Shown here in pieces: positions 1 through 11,400 of a stretch of 64,000 nt of DNA. This stretch comes from Bacteroidota bacterium (GTDB lineage Bacteria; Bacteroidota; Bacteroidia; B-17B0; Aurantibacillaceae): NCBI GenBank assembly GCA_029237825.1, contig JAQZBQ010000012.1:1-64000 (forward strand), read 5' to 3'. A program made the translations under genes and the position numbers. The notes below the pieces were generated by a model that did no database searches, was not told the origin of the DNA, and saw only the letters and a program-made list of their open reading frames with translations. Numbering within the stretch: the first letter of the stretch is position 1; every line of letters begins with the position of its first letter.

Positions 1-79
1 TTTTAACAATTTTCTCAGCGGATTTATCAACTAAGTTGTAATCGTAAGATTTTAATTTTATTCTGATTCTTTGGCTCAT
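1..79 (-). CDS. rpsJ: 30S ribosomal protein S10, N-terminal part only
   Basis: The reverse complement starts with ATG at 79 and reads [20 protein letters not shown] onward, the conserved start of ribosomal protein S10, a component of the 30S head that also acts in transcription antitermination as NusE. Only the first 26 or so codons lie in the window; the rest is beyond the left edge. The gene follows fusA by about 20 bases on the same strand. In Bacteroidota fusA is commonly followed directly by rpsJ, without tuf between them, so this looks like the normal junction of the str operon with the S10 operon. No break is visible in the part present. Confidence 0.95.
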   Translation of the reverse strand, partial: MSQRIRIKLKSYDYNLVDKSAEKIVK

Positions 80-100
80 GTGAGTTGTTATATAATACTA

Positions 101-2215
101 TTATGCGTTTTCTTTTTTACCTTTTACTTTTGCGATCACATCCGCTGCAACGTTAGCTGGAGCATCAGCGTAGTGAGAAAATTCCATCGTTGAAGTTGCG
201 CGGCCGGAGGTTAATGTACGTAACTGAGTTACATAACCAAACATTTCTGACAAAGGAACCTTAGCTTTAATAACCTGAGAGTTATTTTTAGAGTCCATTC
301 CTTCAATCTGACCACGACGACGGTTTAAGTCACCCACAACATCACCCATGTTTTGCTCTGGAGTCAATACTTCAATTTTCATGATAGGCTCCATTAAAAC
401 CGGCTTACATTTTGGTAAGGCCTCACGGTATGCAGAACGGGCACAAATTTCAAAAGATAATGAATCTGAATCGACTGCGTGGAAAGATCCATCAATCAAA
501 CGAACTTTTAAATTATCTAAAGGATATCCTGCTAATACACCATTTACCATGGCCGCTTTGAATCCTTTTTCAACAGAAGGGATAAATTCACGAGGAATGG
601 ATCCACCTGTAATCTCGTTAACAAATTGTAAATCTGATTTGGTTCTGTCGAAATCAGCGTCAACTGGTCCTAATACAACTTTAATATCAGCAAATTTACC
701 ACGTCCACCTGTTTGTTTTTTGTATACTTCACGGTGTTCGTAAGAAGCAGAAATAGACTCTTTGTAAGATACCTGAGGTTCACCCTGGTTAACTTCTACT
801 TTAAATTCACGCTTCAAACGGTCAATGATAATTTCTAAGTGTAACTCACCCATACCGGAGATAATGGTTTGACCAGAATCTTCATCAGTATGTACGCGGA
901 AAGTCGGATCCTCTTCAGCTAATTTATTTAAGCCAACCCCTAAACGGTCTAAGTCACCTTGAGTTTTAGGCTCAATTGCCAAACCAATTACTGGTTCAGG
1001 GAAATTCATAGCTTCTAATACAATCGGATGTTTTTCATCACACAAAGTATCACCGGTACGGATGTCTTTGAAACCAACTGCCGCTCCAATATCACCAGCC
1101 TCAATAAACTCGATTGGGTTTTGTTTGTTAGCATGCATCTGGAAAATACGTGAAATACGTTCCTTATTTCCTGAACGTGTGTTCAATACATAAGAACCTG
1201 CATCTAAACGTCCGGAATAAGCACGGAAAAAGCATAAACGACCAACAAAAGGGTCAGTAGCAATTTTAAACGCTAAAGCAGTGAAAGGTTCTTTAGCATC
1301 AGGCTTACGGGTAACCTCCTGCTCAGTGTCAGGATTTGTTCCTTTAATGTTTTCTTTATCTAATGGTGACGGCATTAACTCCATAACCAGATCCAACATG
1401 GTTTGAACACCTTTGTTTTTGAAAGATGATCCGCATACCATTGGAACGATTTTATTGGCAACACATGCTTTTCGCAATGCGTCTAATACTTCTCTTTCAG
1501 TGATAGTTTCAGGAGCTTCAAAAAACTTCTCCATGATCTGATCATCAAATTCAGAAACTGCTTCTAACATCTTCTCTCTCCACTCAGCAACTTCTTCAAC
1601 CATGTCTTCCGGAATTGGAACAATTTCGTAAGTCATGCCTTTGTCATGCTCATTCCAAACCATACCACGATTGTTGATCAAATCAACAACTCCTTTAAAG
1701 TTCTCTTCAGAGCCGATTGGTAATTGTAATGGAACGGCATTACCACCTAAGATATCTCTTGTTTGCTTAACTACTTTTAAGAAGTCAGCTCCCTGGCGGT
1801 CCATTTTATTTACAAAACCTAAACGGGTTACGTTGTAATTATCAGCTAAACGCCAGTTAGTTTCAGATTGAGGCTCAACACCATCAACTGCTGAAAACAA
1901 GAACACTAATCCATCTAATACACGTAAAGAACGGTTCACCTCAACTGTAAAGTCAACGTGGCCCGGTGTATCAATGATGTTAATCTTGTAATTATTATCA
2001 CGGTATTTCCAGAAACAGGTTGTTGCAGCGGAAGTAATAGTAATACCACGCTCCTGTTCCTGCGCCATCCAGTCCATTGTTGCAGCTCCTTCGTGAACTT
2101 CCCCAATTTTATGGTTAACACCGGTGTAGTAGAGAATACGCTCAGTTGTTGTTGTTTTACCAGCATCAATGTGCGCAGCAATACCTATATTTCTTGTATA
2201 TCTTAAGTCAGCCAT
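101..2215 (-). CDS. fusA: Elongation factor G
   Basis: This 704-residue GTPase catalyses ribosomal translocation and, with ribosome recycling factor, subunit splitting. The G1 P-loop [12 protein letters not shown] is at about residues 14-25, followed by the G2 RGITITSA, G3 DTPGHVDF and G4 NKMDR motifs. Domains II to V follow in the usual order, with the domain IV to V stretch [12 protein letters not shown] and a C-terminal [12 protein letters not shown]. Length is normal for EF-G. The ATG at 2215 lies 8 bases after the rpsG stop, so the gene is cotranscribed with rpsL and rpsG. The complete motif set argues for housekeeping EF-G rather than a tetracycline-protection or EF-G2 paralogue. Confidence 0.98.
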   Translation of the reverse strand: MADLRYTRNIGIAAHIDAGKTTTTERILYYTGVNHKIGEVHEGAATMDWMAQEQERGITITSAATTCFWKYRDNNYKINIIDTPGHVDFTVEVNRSLRVLDGLVFLFSAVDGVEPQSETNWRLADNYNVTRLGFVNKMDRQGADFLKVVKQTRDILGGNAVPLQLPIGSEENFKGVVDLINNRGMVWNEHDKGMTYEIVPIPEDMVEEVAEWREKMLEAVSEFDDQIMEKFFEAPETITEREVLDALRKACVANKIVPMVCGSSFKNKGVQTMLDLVMELMPSPLDKENIKGTNPDTEQEVTRKPDAKEPFTALAFKIATDPFVGRLCFFRAYSGRLDAGSYVLNTRSGNKERISRIFQMHANKQNPIEFIEAGDIGAAVGFKDIRTGDTLCDEKHPIVLEAMNFPEPVIGLAIEPKTQGDLDRLGVGLNKLAEEDPTFRVHTDEDSGQTIISGMGELHLEIIIDRLKREFKVEVNQGEPQVSYKESISASYEHREVYKKQTGGRGKFADIKVVLGPVDADFDRTKSDLQFVNEITGGSIPREFIPSVEKGFKAAMVNGVLAGYPLDNLKVRLIDGSFHAVDSDSLSFEICARSAYREALPKCKPVLMEPIMKIEVLTPEQNMGDVVGDLNRRRGQIEGMDSKNNSQVIKAKVPLSEMFGYVTQLRTLTSGRATSTMEFSHYADAPANVAADVIAKVKGKKENA

Positions 2216-2223
2216 TATTTCTA

Positions 2224-2691
2224 TTAGAATCTAAAGTGTGAGAATGCTTTGTTTGCTTCCGCCATTTTGTGAACGTCTTCTTTCTTTTTAAAAGCAGCTC
2301 CTTCTTCTTTAGAAGCAGAAACGATTTCTCCGGCTAATTTCTGAGCCATTGATTTTTCATTACGTTTACGAGCATAAGTAATTAACCATTTAATGGCTAA
2401 TGCTAATTTTCTTTCAGGACGAACTTCAGAAGGAATCTGGAAAGTTGCACCACCTACACGACGGGAACGAACCTCAACCTGAGGCGTTACATTTCCTAAA
2501 CCTTTTTTGAAAACTTCAAGTCCATCTTCGTTAGTCCGTTTTGCAACGATCTCTAAACACTCATGGAATATTTTTGACGCGGTGTTCTTTTTACCGTCAT
2601 ACATTAAACTGTTTAAAAAACGTGTTACCAAAATATCGTTATAAATTGGATCTGGTAACAGAATTCTCTTTTTAGCGGTTGATTTTCTCAT
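2224..2691 (-). CDS. rpsG: 30S ribosomal protein S7
   Basis: This 155-residue protein is ribosomal protein S7, a primary 16S rRNA-binding protein of the 30S head. It starts MRKSTAKKR and contains the conserved stretches [30 protein letters not shown] and [16 protein letters not shown], ending in the usual [12 protein letters not shown]. Length and composition are typical. It lies between rpsL (30 bases upstream) and fusA (8 bases downstream) in one minus-strand operon. In many bacteria S7 represses its own operon; no specific operator could be recognised here. Confidence 0.98.
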   Translation of the reverse strand: MRKSTAKKRILLPDPIYNDILVTRFLNSLMYDGKKNTASKIFHECLEIVAKRTNEDGLEVFKKGLGNVTPQVEVRSRRVGGATFQIPSEVRPERKLALAIKWLITYARKRNEKSMAQKLAGEIVSASKEEGAAFKKKEDVHKMAEANKAFSHFRF

Positions 2692-2721
2692 TTCCTGAAA
2701 TCTACTTAAATTTTCTTAATA

Positions 2722-3135
2722 TTATTTTTTCTTAGCGCCTTTTGCAGGAGCTGCAGCAGCACCAGCTTTAGGACGCTTAGTTCCGTATTTCGAACGTTGT
2801 TGTTTTCTACCCTCTACACCAGCAGTATCCAAAGATCCACGAACGATATGGTAACGTACACCAGGTAAATCTTTAACACGACCACCACGTACTAATACGA
2901 TACTGTGCTCCTGCAAATTATGACCCTCTCCCGGGATATAAGCAATAATTTCCTGCTTATTTGTTAAACGTACCTTCGCTACTTTACGCATAGCTGAGTT
3001 AGGTTTCTTAGGGGTTGTTGTGTACACACGTGTACAAACACCACGGCGTTGTGGACATGAATCCAAAGCGGCCGATTTACTTTTGTTAGGCGCTTTAAAG
3101 CGTCCTTTTCTTACTAATTGCTGTATAGTTGGCAT
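2722..3135 (-). CDS. rpsL: 30S ribosomal protein S12
   Basis: S12 lies at the decoding centre of the 30S subunit. The 137-residue product starts [12 protein letters not shown] and carries the decoding-site loop [18 protein letters not shown] (both lysines of TPKKPNS present, the streptomycin-sensitive form) and the [11 protein letters not shown] loop. The C-terminal tail is extended and rich in Ala and Lys ([15 protein letters not shown]), about 13 residues longer than in E. coli, which is common in Bacteroidota. It is the first gene of the operon, about 63 bases downstream of a consensus promoter at 3199-3229. No Shine-Dalgarno sequence precedes the ATG, as is usual in this phylum. Confidence 0.98.
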   Translation of the reverse strand: MPTIQQLVRKGRFKAPNKSKSAALDSCPQRRGVCTRVYTTTPKKPNSAMRKVAKVRLTNKQEIIAYIPGEGHNLQEHSIVLVRGGRVKDLPGVRYHIVRGSLDTAGVEGRKQQRSKYGTKRPKAGAAAAPAKGAKKK

Positions 3136-3198
3136 GTTAACCTGGTTGTATTGCTTGTTTTTACTGTGATTTTAGTAACCTCATGTTTTTGAGGACGG

Positions 3199-3229
3199 CA
3201 AAGATATAATTATTTTTTTCATCAACAAA
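3199..3229 (-). promoter_or_regulatory. Bacteroidota-type promoter of the rpsL operon
   Basis: On the minus strand a -33 element TTTG (3226-3229) is followed after 19 bases by a perfect -7 element TATCTTTG (3199-3206), matching the TTTG/TAnnTTTG consensus for the housekeeping sigma factor of this phylum. The predicted start is near 3192, giving a leader of about 55-60 bases before rpsL. The leader contains a small CCTC/GAGG hairpin (3179-3194). The match is seen directly; promoter activity is inferred. Confidence 0.75.
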
Positions 3230-3409
3230 AAATTTGTTGAAAAATATTGAAGATTATTTGGTTTTTTTTGTATGAATACGCTATTTTCTCTAAAATTCAT
3301 CCATTCACAATTTCATTTACCTTCTTTTTCTCAATCAATTAATTGCATCCGGTACACGAAGTGAAAGAATGCCCTTGGTTTGCCTTTTGATTGAAATTAA
3401 AGGTGCTAT

Positions 3410-3452
3410 TCCCCACCTTATTCCCACCATACTCCCACCATACTCCCACCTT
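3410..3452. repeat. Four-copy 11-base C-rich/G-rich direct repeat
   Basis: The plus strand reads four near copies of the unit CTCCCACCATA in direct succession. The minus strand therefore has four GGG runs separated by about 8 bases (GGTGGGAGTAT repeated). The array stands alone between two genes. It may be a simple tandem expansion or a weak G-quadruplex; function unknown. Confidence 0.6.
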
Positions 3453-3526
3453 TTCCCGTATAAGGTTCCGTGCCCATTTTTTAGTGAGGGCACAAATTTA
3501 CCGTTTTTTACTCAAAAGAATTTCCA

Positions 3527-3558
3527 TAAAAAAAACCTTCCGGATTGGGAAGGTTTTT
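3527..3558 (-). terminator. Intrinsic terminator after the first giant gene
   Basis: An 11-bp stem, AAAAACCTTCC (3531-3541) with GGAAGGTTTTT (3548-3558) and a 6-base loop, is followed on the minus strand by a run of Ts from the A-tract at 3527-3534. It lies 17 bases beyond the stop codon of the gene ending at 3576. Confidence 0.85.
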
Positions 3559-3575
3559 CTTTATTTAGTCGTTTT

Positions 3576-6500
3576 CTATCTAAAGAGGTTTAATGTCCCT
3601 TGTTTTTCTACGTATTGACTATCGAATCCTTCCGCTTTAATAAAATAGAAATAGGTTCCTTCCGGTACTTCCGCCCCCTGGGTACTGAGCCCGTCCCAAG
3701 CCGCTTTAGGACCGCTGAATTCATACATTTTTTGTCCCCACCGGTTAAATACCTGCAAGCTAATTTCTTTAATTCCTTTTGATTTGATGGTAAACAGATC
3801 GTTTACCCCATCTCCGTTCGGCGTAAATACATTGGGTACTTCAAGTAGAAACGGATCTTCAACTGTAATCACCGTTGTTGCCACCGAAGTACATGTGCCG
3901 GCGCTGTTCATCGCTATGAGTACCACCGAATATGTCCCTGGGTTCTCGAAAGTGTTGGATGGGTCAGATAATACTGATGTGTTTCCGTCATTGAAATTCC
4001 AGGTATAAGTTGCTGCTCCTGAACTTGTATTGGTAAAATTCACCGGAAGTGGAGATACACCCAAAATTGGATCTGCTGTAAAGGAAGCTGACACACTTTG
4101 ATCGATCACCTGCGCGCTGTCAATAGAAATACATCCGGATACGTTATCCGTAACAATCAGTGTATATGTTCCTGGTTCACTTACACCGCCCGCATTTTGG
4201 CCGGCAAATGTATAGCTGTTAGGGCCGAGCCATAAATAGGAAGTGTTTCCTGTGGTTGACGAGCCATTAAGTATAACGCTTCCACTATCACAAGGCAATA
4301 ACACACTTCCGCCTGCAGTAACACCAGCGGGTAAATTTACATTGGATGCAATTGAAAAAGTTTCGGTAGACATGCAACCGTTAGTTGTGTTTAAAACAGT
4401 CAACGTGTAATCGCCAGGGCCGGTTACTGTGGGCATTGTTGTCCCTGAATTACCCGATATGTTTCCCGTACCGCTCGTAGTCCATGTATAGGTAATATCT
4501 GCACCGGTCGATGATGCAGTTGCATCAATAGTTACCATCGTGTTTGTACAGGTAATACTTCCTGCCGTAGCGCTGTTTATCTGGGCTGTGGGTGGTGTAG
4601 TATTTAAAGCAAGCGACACCACAGAACCTGCGCTGCCAATAGTATTGGAACAGCCAGTCAGGTTATCAGTGATAGTTACAGAATAACTTCCCGCCTGATT
4701 AACAATCGGATTAGCTGTTGTTCCACCCGAAACGATTCCTGGTCCGGACCAATTATAGGAAACCCCTGTAGTTGGACTTGCACTTAATGCCACTGAAGGG
4801 GTAGCGCAGGTGATACTTGCTCCAGTCGCAGCGGAAGCCGCGGCGTTAGGTGCTACAGTGTTTTGCGAAACACTAATTGTTACCGGCACTGCGTTTGAGC
4901 AATCGCTGTTATTATCAGTAACTATAAGATTATATGTTCCTGGTTGATTCACCACCGGGTTCGCTGTATTAGCTCCGGAAGTAATTCCTGGTCCTGTCCA
5001 TGCATAACTTACACCGCTCGAAGGAGTTGCTGTTAAAGTAATTGCCGTTACATTACACGTCAATGTAGTGTTGCCGGCTCCTGATATCAATGGAGAAGGA
5101 ACGTTAATATTTTGTTGAACAGTAACGGTTGTTGAATTAGAGCATCCACTTATTGTGTTTGTAACCACGTACACGTAGTTTCCTGGTTGATTAATTACCG
5201 GATTAGTTGAAGTTGCGCCAGAAACGATTCCTGGCCCCGACCAGCTGTATGTCGAGGAAGATGAAGCCCCCCCGTTTAAATTTAAACTGGTAGCTGAGCA
5301 TGTAAGCGATCCTGTAACGCTGGCGTTGGCATTTGGTATTGCTCCGTTTTGCTGTACGATTACAGTCGCCGGTGCGCTCGAATTGGAACAACCGTTTGAT
5401 GTGTTCGTAACAACGAGTGTGTACGTTCCTGCCTGATTTACAATTGGTGAAGATGTGGTAGATCCTGAAACAATTCCAGGTCCGGACCAGTTATAAGTAA
5501 CACCTGTACCAGGGGTTGATGATAAGGCAACGGTTGCAGTGGAGCAGGTAATCGATCCATTTGCTGATGCCGTAACCCCGGCTGGTGGTGCTAAATCCTG
5601 AGGGATTGAAATGGTAGCTAAAGTCATACAACCTGAACTCGGATCCTGGATGGAAACAGAATAAGTTCCTCCACCAACACCCGCTGCGCTTTGGCTGTTT
5701 ACCCCTGAACTTACAGAACTACCCGCTGGAGCTGTCCATGTATAGGTATACCCGGCAGGCGAACAATTGAGGTTTACGTTTGTTGAGTTGCAGGTGACAA
5801 CGCTGTTGGTTGTTGCTGTTGCCGCTATAGCATTTGTATTTTGAGTGATGGTAACTACTGCCGGACTGGAAGCGTTTGAACAACCGTTTGAAAGGTCTGT
5901 GACAACCAATGAATAGGTTCCCGGTGCGTTTATGGTTGGTGATGCTGATGTCCCCCCGGAAACAATCCCGGGACCCGACCAGTTGTAGCTTACACCAGAT
6001 CCAGGAGAACCGCTTAAAATCAGCGATGTGGTACTGCAATTTAATACACTGCTTCCCGCGGCAGCAGCTGATGCAGAAGGATTGGTAATGTTTTGTGTGA
6101 TTACAACTGAGGCAGGGCTCGAAGCGTTACTACAGCCATTGGAGGTATTAGTAACAACAAGGTTATAAGTACCTGGTTGGTTAACTGTAGGATTGGCAGT
6201 ATTAGCGCCGGATGTTATTCCCGGTCCGGACCAGCTATAACTAACACCAGATGATGGTGAACCCGATAAAGACAATGAAGTTATGTTACAGGTCAAATTT
6301 GATCCGCTTACGGTTGAAGCTACTGCTGATGGAGGTGTAGTGTTTTGGGACACAGCTACTGATGTATTTGCCGTACAGCCGTTGGAAGGGTCGGTAACGG
6401 TCAAATTGTAGGTGCCAGACTGGTTTACTACTGGATTTGCAGTTGTCGCACCGGAAACAATTCCCGGACCAGACCAACTGTAGTTCACAGCAGTCCCTGA

Positions 6501-7802
6501 ACTTCCACTTAACGTTACATTTGGTGTTGAACAGGTTATAGCACCACCCGCACTCGCTGAAACCGAAGGGGGAGTAGTATTAGAAGAAACTGTTACAACG
6601 TTTGAAGAAGCACAGCCTCCAACAGGATCACTCACTGTTACTGTATAAGTTCCACCTCCTGAACCTGTGGCATTTTGTGAATTAACCCCAGCGATAATAG
6701 AACTTCCCGCTGGCGCGGCCCAAGAGTAATTCATTCCTGCCGGCGAAGCAGAAAGGTTGACAGTAGTATTCGTACAATTTACAACGCCAGAGCTCGATGC
6801 CGATGCTGCCGGGGGGATCCCGCTTTGGGTTACATTAATGGTTGAAGTCGATGCTCCCGGGCAGGCACCACCGCTTCCTGTTATTACAACAGTGTACACT
6901 CCGGGCTGATTTACCGTTACTGCATTTGTTCCATTACCCGAAACTACCCCGGGTCCCGACCAGGAATATGATGGCCCTGTTACAGATGTAGTTGCTGTTA
7001 AAACAGTAGAAAGTGTGGAACAGGTTAAATTGGTAGGGTTTGAAATTCCGGATGATAACTGGGGAAAAGGACAGGACGCAAAGTCACCAATTGTACTTGG
7101 AATACCGGAAAGAGATGTAAATGTGATGGTTGTTCCCGAGATGGTTCCTACATAGTTTCCACTCCCGCCAGACATGTAGAGTTTGTTGCCCACTATAGCA
7201 TACCCCGCACCCGAACTGGATCCTGGTAATCCTATGAGGGAATACGTACATAAAATTACTCCTGTAGGGCTGTATTTGGCTAATTTTTGGTATCCGGAAT
7301 TAGTATACAATACATAGAAGTTGCCATTGTCGTCCCCGATCAAATCATACGGCCCGTCCCAGTTAGTAAGTGTCAAAACCAACACGTCTGTACCGGTTCC
7401 ATTGTAGCGGTATACACGTGATCCTATTCCATCAAGATTATAAATATAAGGCCCCGCACCGCATATATTCACTGCCGAACCGCTGGAACAAGAGTGATTG
7501 GTGTTTACCCAGGTCGATCCGTTATAGTACCAATATTGTCCTGAAATTGTAGTGTAAAACGTTACAGCAGGGCTCGCACTATTTAGGTTATTACTTACAG
7601 CTAATCCATTTCCGGCTGCGGGACAGCTAATAGAATTTGCAACGTGTGATGATGTGGCCGGGTTATAAGTACGAATAACTGTGCCATCATGCAGATAAAA
7701 TTTGTTGCAATCAATAGGAATTTGTGCAAATGAAGAATAACTGCATACTAGTGCAATTAATAATGTCAAAGCACTAAAGGGAGAAGTAGTTTTTTTTATC
7801 AT
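3576..7802 (-). CDS. Giant secreted repeat protein with PKD domain and T9SS type-B CTD (unit 4)
   Basis: The predicted 1408-residue surface or secreted protein is exported by Sec and then the type IX secretion system. A signal peptide with a hydrophobic core (LTLLIALVC) ends at SSFAQ. About 220 residues with a propeller-like look follow, then about 12 Ig-like repeats of roughly 80 residues, each with a Y-x-W-S-G-P-G-I core and two cysteines. Next come a PKD domain (FTADPILGVSPLPVNFT to ITVE) and a C-terminal sorting domain with VPNVFTPNGDGVND, FNRWGQKMYEF and VPEGTYFYF, ending NLFR. I place the start at the ATG at 7802; a TTG at 7811 would add three residues. The gene follows a small secreted orphan by 44 bases and ends at a strong terminator. 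An adhesin or matrix role is inferred. Confidence 0.93.
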   Translation of the reverse strand: MIKKTTSPFSALTLLIALVCSYSSFAQIPIDCNKFYLHDGTVIRTYNPATSSHVANSISCPAAGNGLAVSNNLNSASPAVTFYTTISGQYWYYNGSTWVNTNHSCSSGSAVNICGAGPYIYNLDGIGSRVYRYNGTGTDVLVLTLTNWDGPYDLIGDDNGNFYVLYTNSGYQKLAKYSPTGVILCTYSLIGLPGSSSGAGYAIVGNKLYMSGGSGNYVGTISGTTITFTSLSGIPSTIGDFASCPFPQLSSGISNPTNLTCSTLSTVLTATTSVTGPSYSWSGPGVVSGNGTNAVTVNQPGVYTVVITGSGGACPGASTSTINVTQSGIPPAASASSSGVVNCTNTTVNLSASPAGMNYSWAAPAGSSIIAGVNSQNATGSGGGTYTVTVSDPVGGCASSNVVTVSSNTTPPSVSASAGGAITCSTPNVTLSGSSGTAVNYSWSGPGIVSGATTANPVVNQSGTYNLTVTDPSNGCTANTSVAVSQNTTPPSAVASTVSGSNLTCNITSLSLSGSPSSGVSYSWSGPGITSGANTANPTVNQPGTYNLVVTNTSNGCSNASSPASVVITQNITNPSASAAAAGSSVLNCSTTSLILSGSPGSGVSYNWSGPGIVSGGTSASPTINAPGTYSLVVTDLSNGCSNASSPAVVTITQNTNAIAATATTNSVVTCNSTNVNLNCSPAGYTYTWTAPAGSSVSSGVNSQSAAGVGGGTYSVSIQDPSSGCMTLATISIPQDLAPPAGVTASANGSITCSTATVALSSTPGTGVTYNWSGPGIVSGSTTSSPIVNQAGTYTLVVTNTSNGCSNSSAPATVIVQQNGAIPNANASVTGSLTCSATSLNLNGGASSSSTYSWSGPGIVSGATSTNPVINQPGNYVYVVTNTISGCSNSTTVTVQQNINVPSPLISGAGNTTLTCNVTAITLTATPSSGVSYAWTGPGITSGANTANPVVNQPGTYNLIVTDNNSDCSNAVPVTISVSQNTVAPNAAASAATGASITCATPSVALSASPTTGVSYNWSGPGIVSGGTTANPIVNQAGSYSVTITDNLTGCSNTIGSAGSVVSLALNTTPPTAQINSATAGSITCTNTMVTIDATASSTGADITYTWTTSGTGNISGNSGTTMPTVTGPGDYTLTVLNTTNGCMSTETFSIASNVNLPAGVTAGGSVLLPCDSGSVILNGSSTTGNTSYLWLGPNSYTFAGQNAGGVSEPGTYTLIVTDNVSGCISIDSAQVIDQSVSASFTADPILGVSPLPVNFTNTSSGAATYTWNFNDGNTSVLSDPSNTFENPGTYSVVLIAMNSAGTCTSVATTVITVEDPFLLEVPNVFTPNGDGVNDLFTIKSKGIKEISLQVFNRWGQKMYEFSGPKAAWDGLSTQGAEVPEGTYFYFIKAEGFDSQYVEKQGTLNLFR

Positions 7803-7846
7803 AGCAATCAAATTTTAAATTAGTAACAGGGAGATTTTACTGATGC

Positions 7847-8239
7847 TTAGTTTTTGTAGAGGTATTTTTTTAATAAGGTGTTTTTACCCGTTTCATTAAG
7901 TGAAACTTCAATTAATGACGACTTATCGTTAATCACATAGGTATAGTTTAAACCGTTAGTCGGCGACTTCACCTTATAACTTGTGGTATTGGTCTTTCCA
8001 TCATGCGAAACAGACTGCGCGGTGAGTTCAGCTTTCGATCCATCGCCAAAAACCTGCTGAATAGTTTTATTTGCTTCATTAAAAATAAAAATACTCGCGT
8101 CATTTTTTTCTATTGGTGAATCGTGCAAATGGGTTTGAGGATTCCACTCAAATTCCTGTACGTGGTAACATTGAAATTGTTGTTGCGAAAAAACGCTGGT
8201 AAGTGTACATGTAAAAAGTACTAGTAATATTCTTTTCAT
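7847..8239 (-). CDS. Small secreted protein of unknown function, upstream partner of the giant gene
   Basis: The 130-residue product has a clear signal peptide (MKRILLVLFTCTLTSVFSQQ) and a mature part of about 110 residues with no cysteine pair, membrane segment or motif that I recognise. Alternating polar and hydrophobic residues (ASIFIFNEANKTIQQVFG, NYTYVINDKSSLIEVSL) suggest a small all-beta fold. The gene ends 44 bases before the giant gene on the same strand and is probably cotranscribed with it. Two further units have a small secreted gene in the same position, although the sequences are not obviously alike. A subunit, chaperone or regulator of the giant is possible, but no function can be assigned. 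Confidence 0.8.
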   Translation of the reverse strand: MKRILLVLFTCTLTSVFSQQQFQCYHVQEFEWNPQTHLHDSPIEKNDASIFIFNEANKTIQQVFGDGSKAELTAQSVSHDGKTNTTSYKVKSPTNGLNYTYVINDKSSLIEVSLNETGKNTLLKKYLYKN

Positions 8240-8384
8240 TTCTCTAGATTTTTTTAATTAAATCACACAATTGGTGTAATATCTTTAAAAATAGGGTAGT
8301 AACAAATAGTAAAAAATGCTGGAAAATTTCTAAAAATCAGATCCGCGCTCTTAACTTATATGTTTTACATATTTTATAAGCAGC

Positions 8385-8418
8385 AAAAAAAAGCCTTCCG
8401 ATAGGAAGGCTTTTTTTT
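8385..8418 (-). terminator. Intrinsic terminator overlapping the end of the second giant gene
   Basis: A near-perfect stem, AAAAAAAAGCCTTCC (8385-8399) with GGAAGGCTTTTTTTT (8404-8418) and a 4-base loop, is followed by T residues on the minus strand. The stem begins inside the stop codon of the gene ending at 8417. Confidence 0.88.
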
Positions 8419-11400
8419 ATCTGAACAGGTTAAGTGTTCCTTTTCGTTCTATCTCTGATTTATCAAATCCGGTTGCCCTCACAAAATAGAAATACGTACC
8501 CTCCGGCACCAACGTTCCATTTGGAGCCAAACCGTCCCAAGATGCTTTCGGGCCTGTAAACTCGTATAATCCCTCTCCCCAACGGTTGAAGATCTGGAGT
8601 GTTATTTCTTTCACTCCGGTAGAACGGATTGTAAAAACATCATTTGAGCCGTCGCTGTTTGGAGTAAATACATTAGGTATCTCAAGGCTCAATCCATCTT
8701 CTACGATAATTATCATAGATGTGGTATCAGAACAAATACCGGATGAGGCAATTAAGGTTACGGTGTAAGTTCCTGTTGGAAATACATTCGTTGGGTTTTG
8801 GGAAGTTGGGAAATAAGTTACCAGCGGAGATCCATCACCAAAATTCCACACCCAGTTGTTGGCACCTGTTGTTGCGTCTGTAAAATTGACTGTAAGTGGT
8901 GATTGCCCGGTAGTTGGATCGGCTGTGAACGCTGCATTTACAACAGAATATACAACACTAACAGTGGCGGTTGCCTGGCAGCCATTGTCGTTTCTTGTCA
9001 CAGTAAGCGTATAAATTCCTGCTTCGCCAACAACTGGGAAAGTTGTCGTACTTCCGGAAAGTATAGCTGTAGGTGACGGTCCGCTCCATTCGTAGCTGCA
9101 GTTAGGAGTTGCAGATGTTCCTGTAAGGGCAACTGTTTGACTGTTACATGGAATAAATGTAGTATTCCCCGCGTCAACATACTGTGGAGGATTGGTGCTA
9201 CCAATTACAGTAAAATAAGCAGTGTCGCTGCACCCGGTTATTGGATGAATACCGATAAGTGAATACGTTCCGGCGGCAGCGGCGTTATATTGTGGCGACG
9301 ATGTTGCGCCAGGTAACCAACTAATTACGCTGTTTGTAGGACTTGTGATGGCCTCCAGCGTCACAACAGTGTTTGTACCACCACATCCAATCGTACTGTT
9401 GGTTGATATGGCATTAATGCTTAATGATGGAACCGTCTTAATTTCATTTACTGTAAACGTATTAGCAGTATTGGTGCTACTGCTAACACAGCCCGTAATG
9501 GTATTTGTTACTGAAAGCGTATAAACGCCTGCAGCTGTAAAGCTCACACTGGCTTGGTTTACAGAACCGGAAATTCCTGAGGTAGGCGACCAGGTGTAAG
9601 TATAGTTACTTCCCGTGAGACCTGAACTGACAGTTAATGAAGCACTTGAACAACTAATGGTTCCGGAATTGGTAATGGTGGTAAAGTTCGCTGTTGGGCT
9701 CGTATTATCATTTACCACAGATACCACATTGTTCGAAATGCTTGTCGCGCATCCAGTTACAGTATTTGTTACCACTACACTGTAAGATCCTTGCGCATTA
9801 AAGACAGGATTAGCAGTTGTTTCTGTTCCGCTTACAATTCCCGTTGTTGGCGACCAACTATAGGTTACCGGGCTGGATGTGGTTGTTAAAGTCAGAGTTG
9901 GGGTTGTGTTTGTACAGGTAATTGATAAAGTATTTGAACTTAATGTAACAGCCGGTGTCCCAGCGTCTACTACCACTTCCACAGTAGATTGCGCAGCCGA
10001 ACTTGCCGATGTGCATCCGTTGATAGTGTTTGAAACAATTACCGTGTAAACTCCTGCTGTTGACGGATAAATTGGATTACCCGTAAGTGTGGTAGATGAT
10101 GGAGTTATCCATGTGTATGTTGTGTTTGGGTCATCACCGCTGCTGGCCGTTAATGTTGCTGAAGGATTTGAACAAGTGGTTGTAACACTACTTGCTGTTC
10201 CCATGGTAACATTTGGGGTGGAGGTATTTGACGAAACGGAGGCAGAAGCAGAGCCGACGCAACCATCACCGTTTGTTACACTCAATGTATAAACACCACT
10301 TTGGTTCACATTTATGTTTTGAGTATTTGAACTGCCAATAATTCCCGACCCGGTCCAGGTGTATGTCACACCACTTGAAGGGCTTGAGTTAAGCGTTACA
10401 CTTGACGATGCGCAGGTGATGGATCCCGAAGGAGTGATTACCGGTATAGTAGCGATTGTATTCGCGGTAACACCGATTGTTAAAGTTGTACTACACATGG
10501 AGGTGGTGTTTTGAACAACAACCGTATATTGGCCGCCCGCGTTTACATTTGCAGTTGCGGTGTTCGCTCCAGAAGTAATTCCTGGACCACTCCAGTTAAA
10601 TGAAACTGGTGAGGAACTGGTTGTTACTATTACTTGTGAGGTTGGGTTGATACATGTAATTGGATTGGATGAGGACACTGTTACAACAGGTCCGCCATTG
10701 TTTTGACTAACGGCTTGGGAACCGGTTGTAGAACAGCCGTTTGAAGTGTTTGTAACAGTGTAATTGTATGTGCCCGGCTGATTGACTGAGATGGTTCCTG
10801 TTCCGCTTCCACTTGTTATTCCTGGTCCGACCCAGTTATAAGATACTGGTGTAGTTCCTGTGCTGGCATTTACATTTACCGATGTTACGTTGCAATTTAA
10901 AACGCCGGAAACCCCTGCCGAAACGGATGGGGGAGTATTATCCTGAGTTACATTTACGGTAGCAACTGCTGACGGGCAACCTGCATTTGAAACAACAAGG
11001 CTATAGGTTCCCGGTTGATTTACAGTTGGGCTAGATGTTGTACCACCTGAAACAATGCCGGGTCCTGACCAGGAGTACGAACTTCCTCCAGATCCCGACA
11101 GCACTGTAGTAGTATTGATGCAATTAATTATTTTAGGCGACCCCGCATTTGCGGTAGGAACCGGATTTACTGTAAATTCTACTGAGGCGCAAGCGGTTGT
11201 GTTACATGAGCCTACTGCGCGAACATAGTAAGTAGTTGTTGTTCCGGGAGAAACAGTAATTGAAGAACCGGTGCCAACAAGCGAACCGCCACAGCCTCCC
11301 GCATACCATTCCCAATTAGCTCCTACTCCTAATGATCCGCCCGATAAGGTGAGTTGAGAACTAACATTTCCGCAAACGGGATTTGGGTTTGCACTGGCGC

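Larger units (their letters stand above)
3136..3575. other. Intergenic region between rpsL and the first giant gene
   Basis: This 440-base gap holds the rpsL promoter (3199-3229), an AT-rich stretch, a G-rich 11-base direct repeat array (about 3410-3452) and the terminator of the giant gene that ends at 3576. I see no convincing gene in it: the short open frames on the plus strand have no recognisable product and run through the repeat and the terminator. Confidence 0.7.

Noticed and set aside
1936-2206. Small frames overlapping fusA on both strands
   Set aside because: They are shadows of the EF-G gene without independent support.
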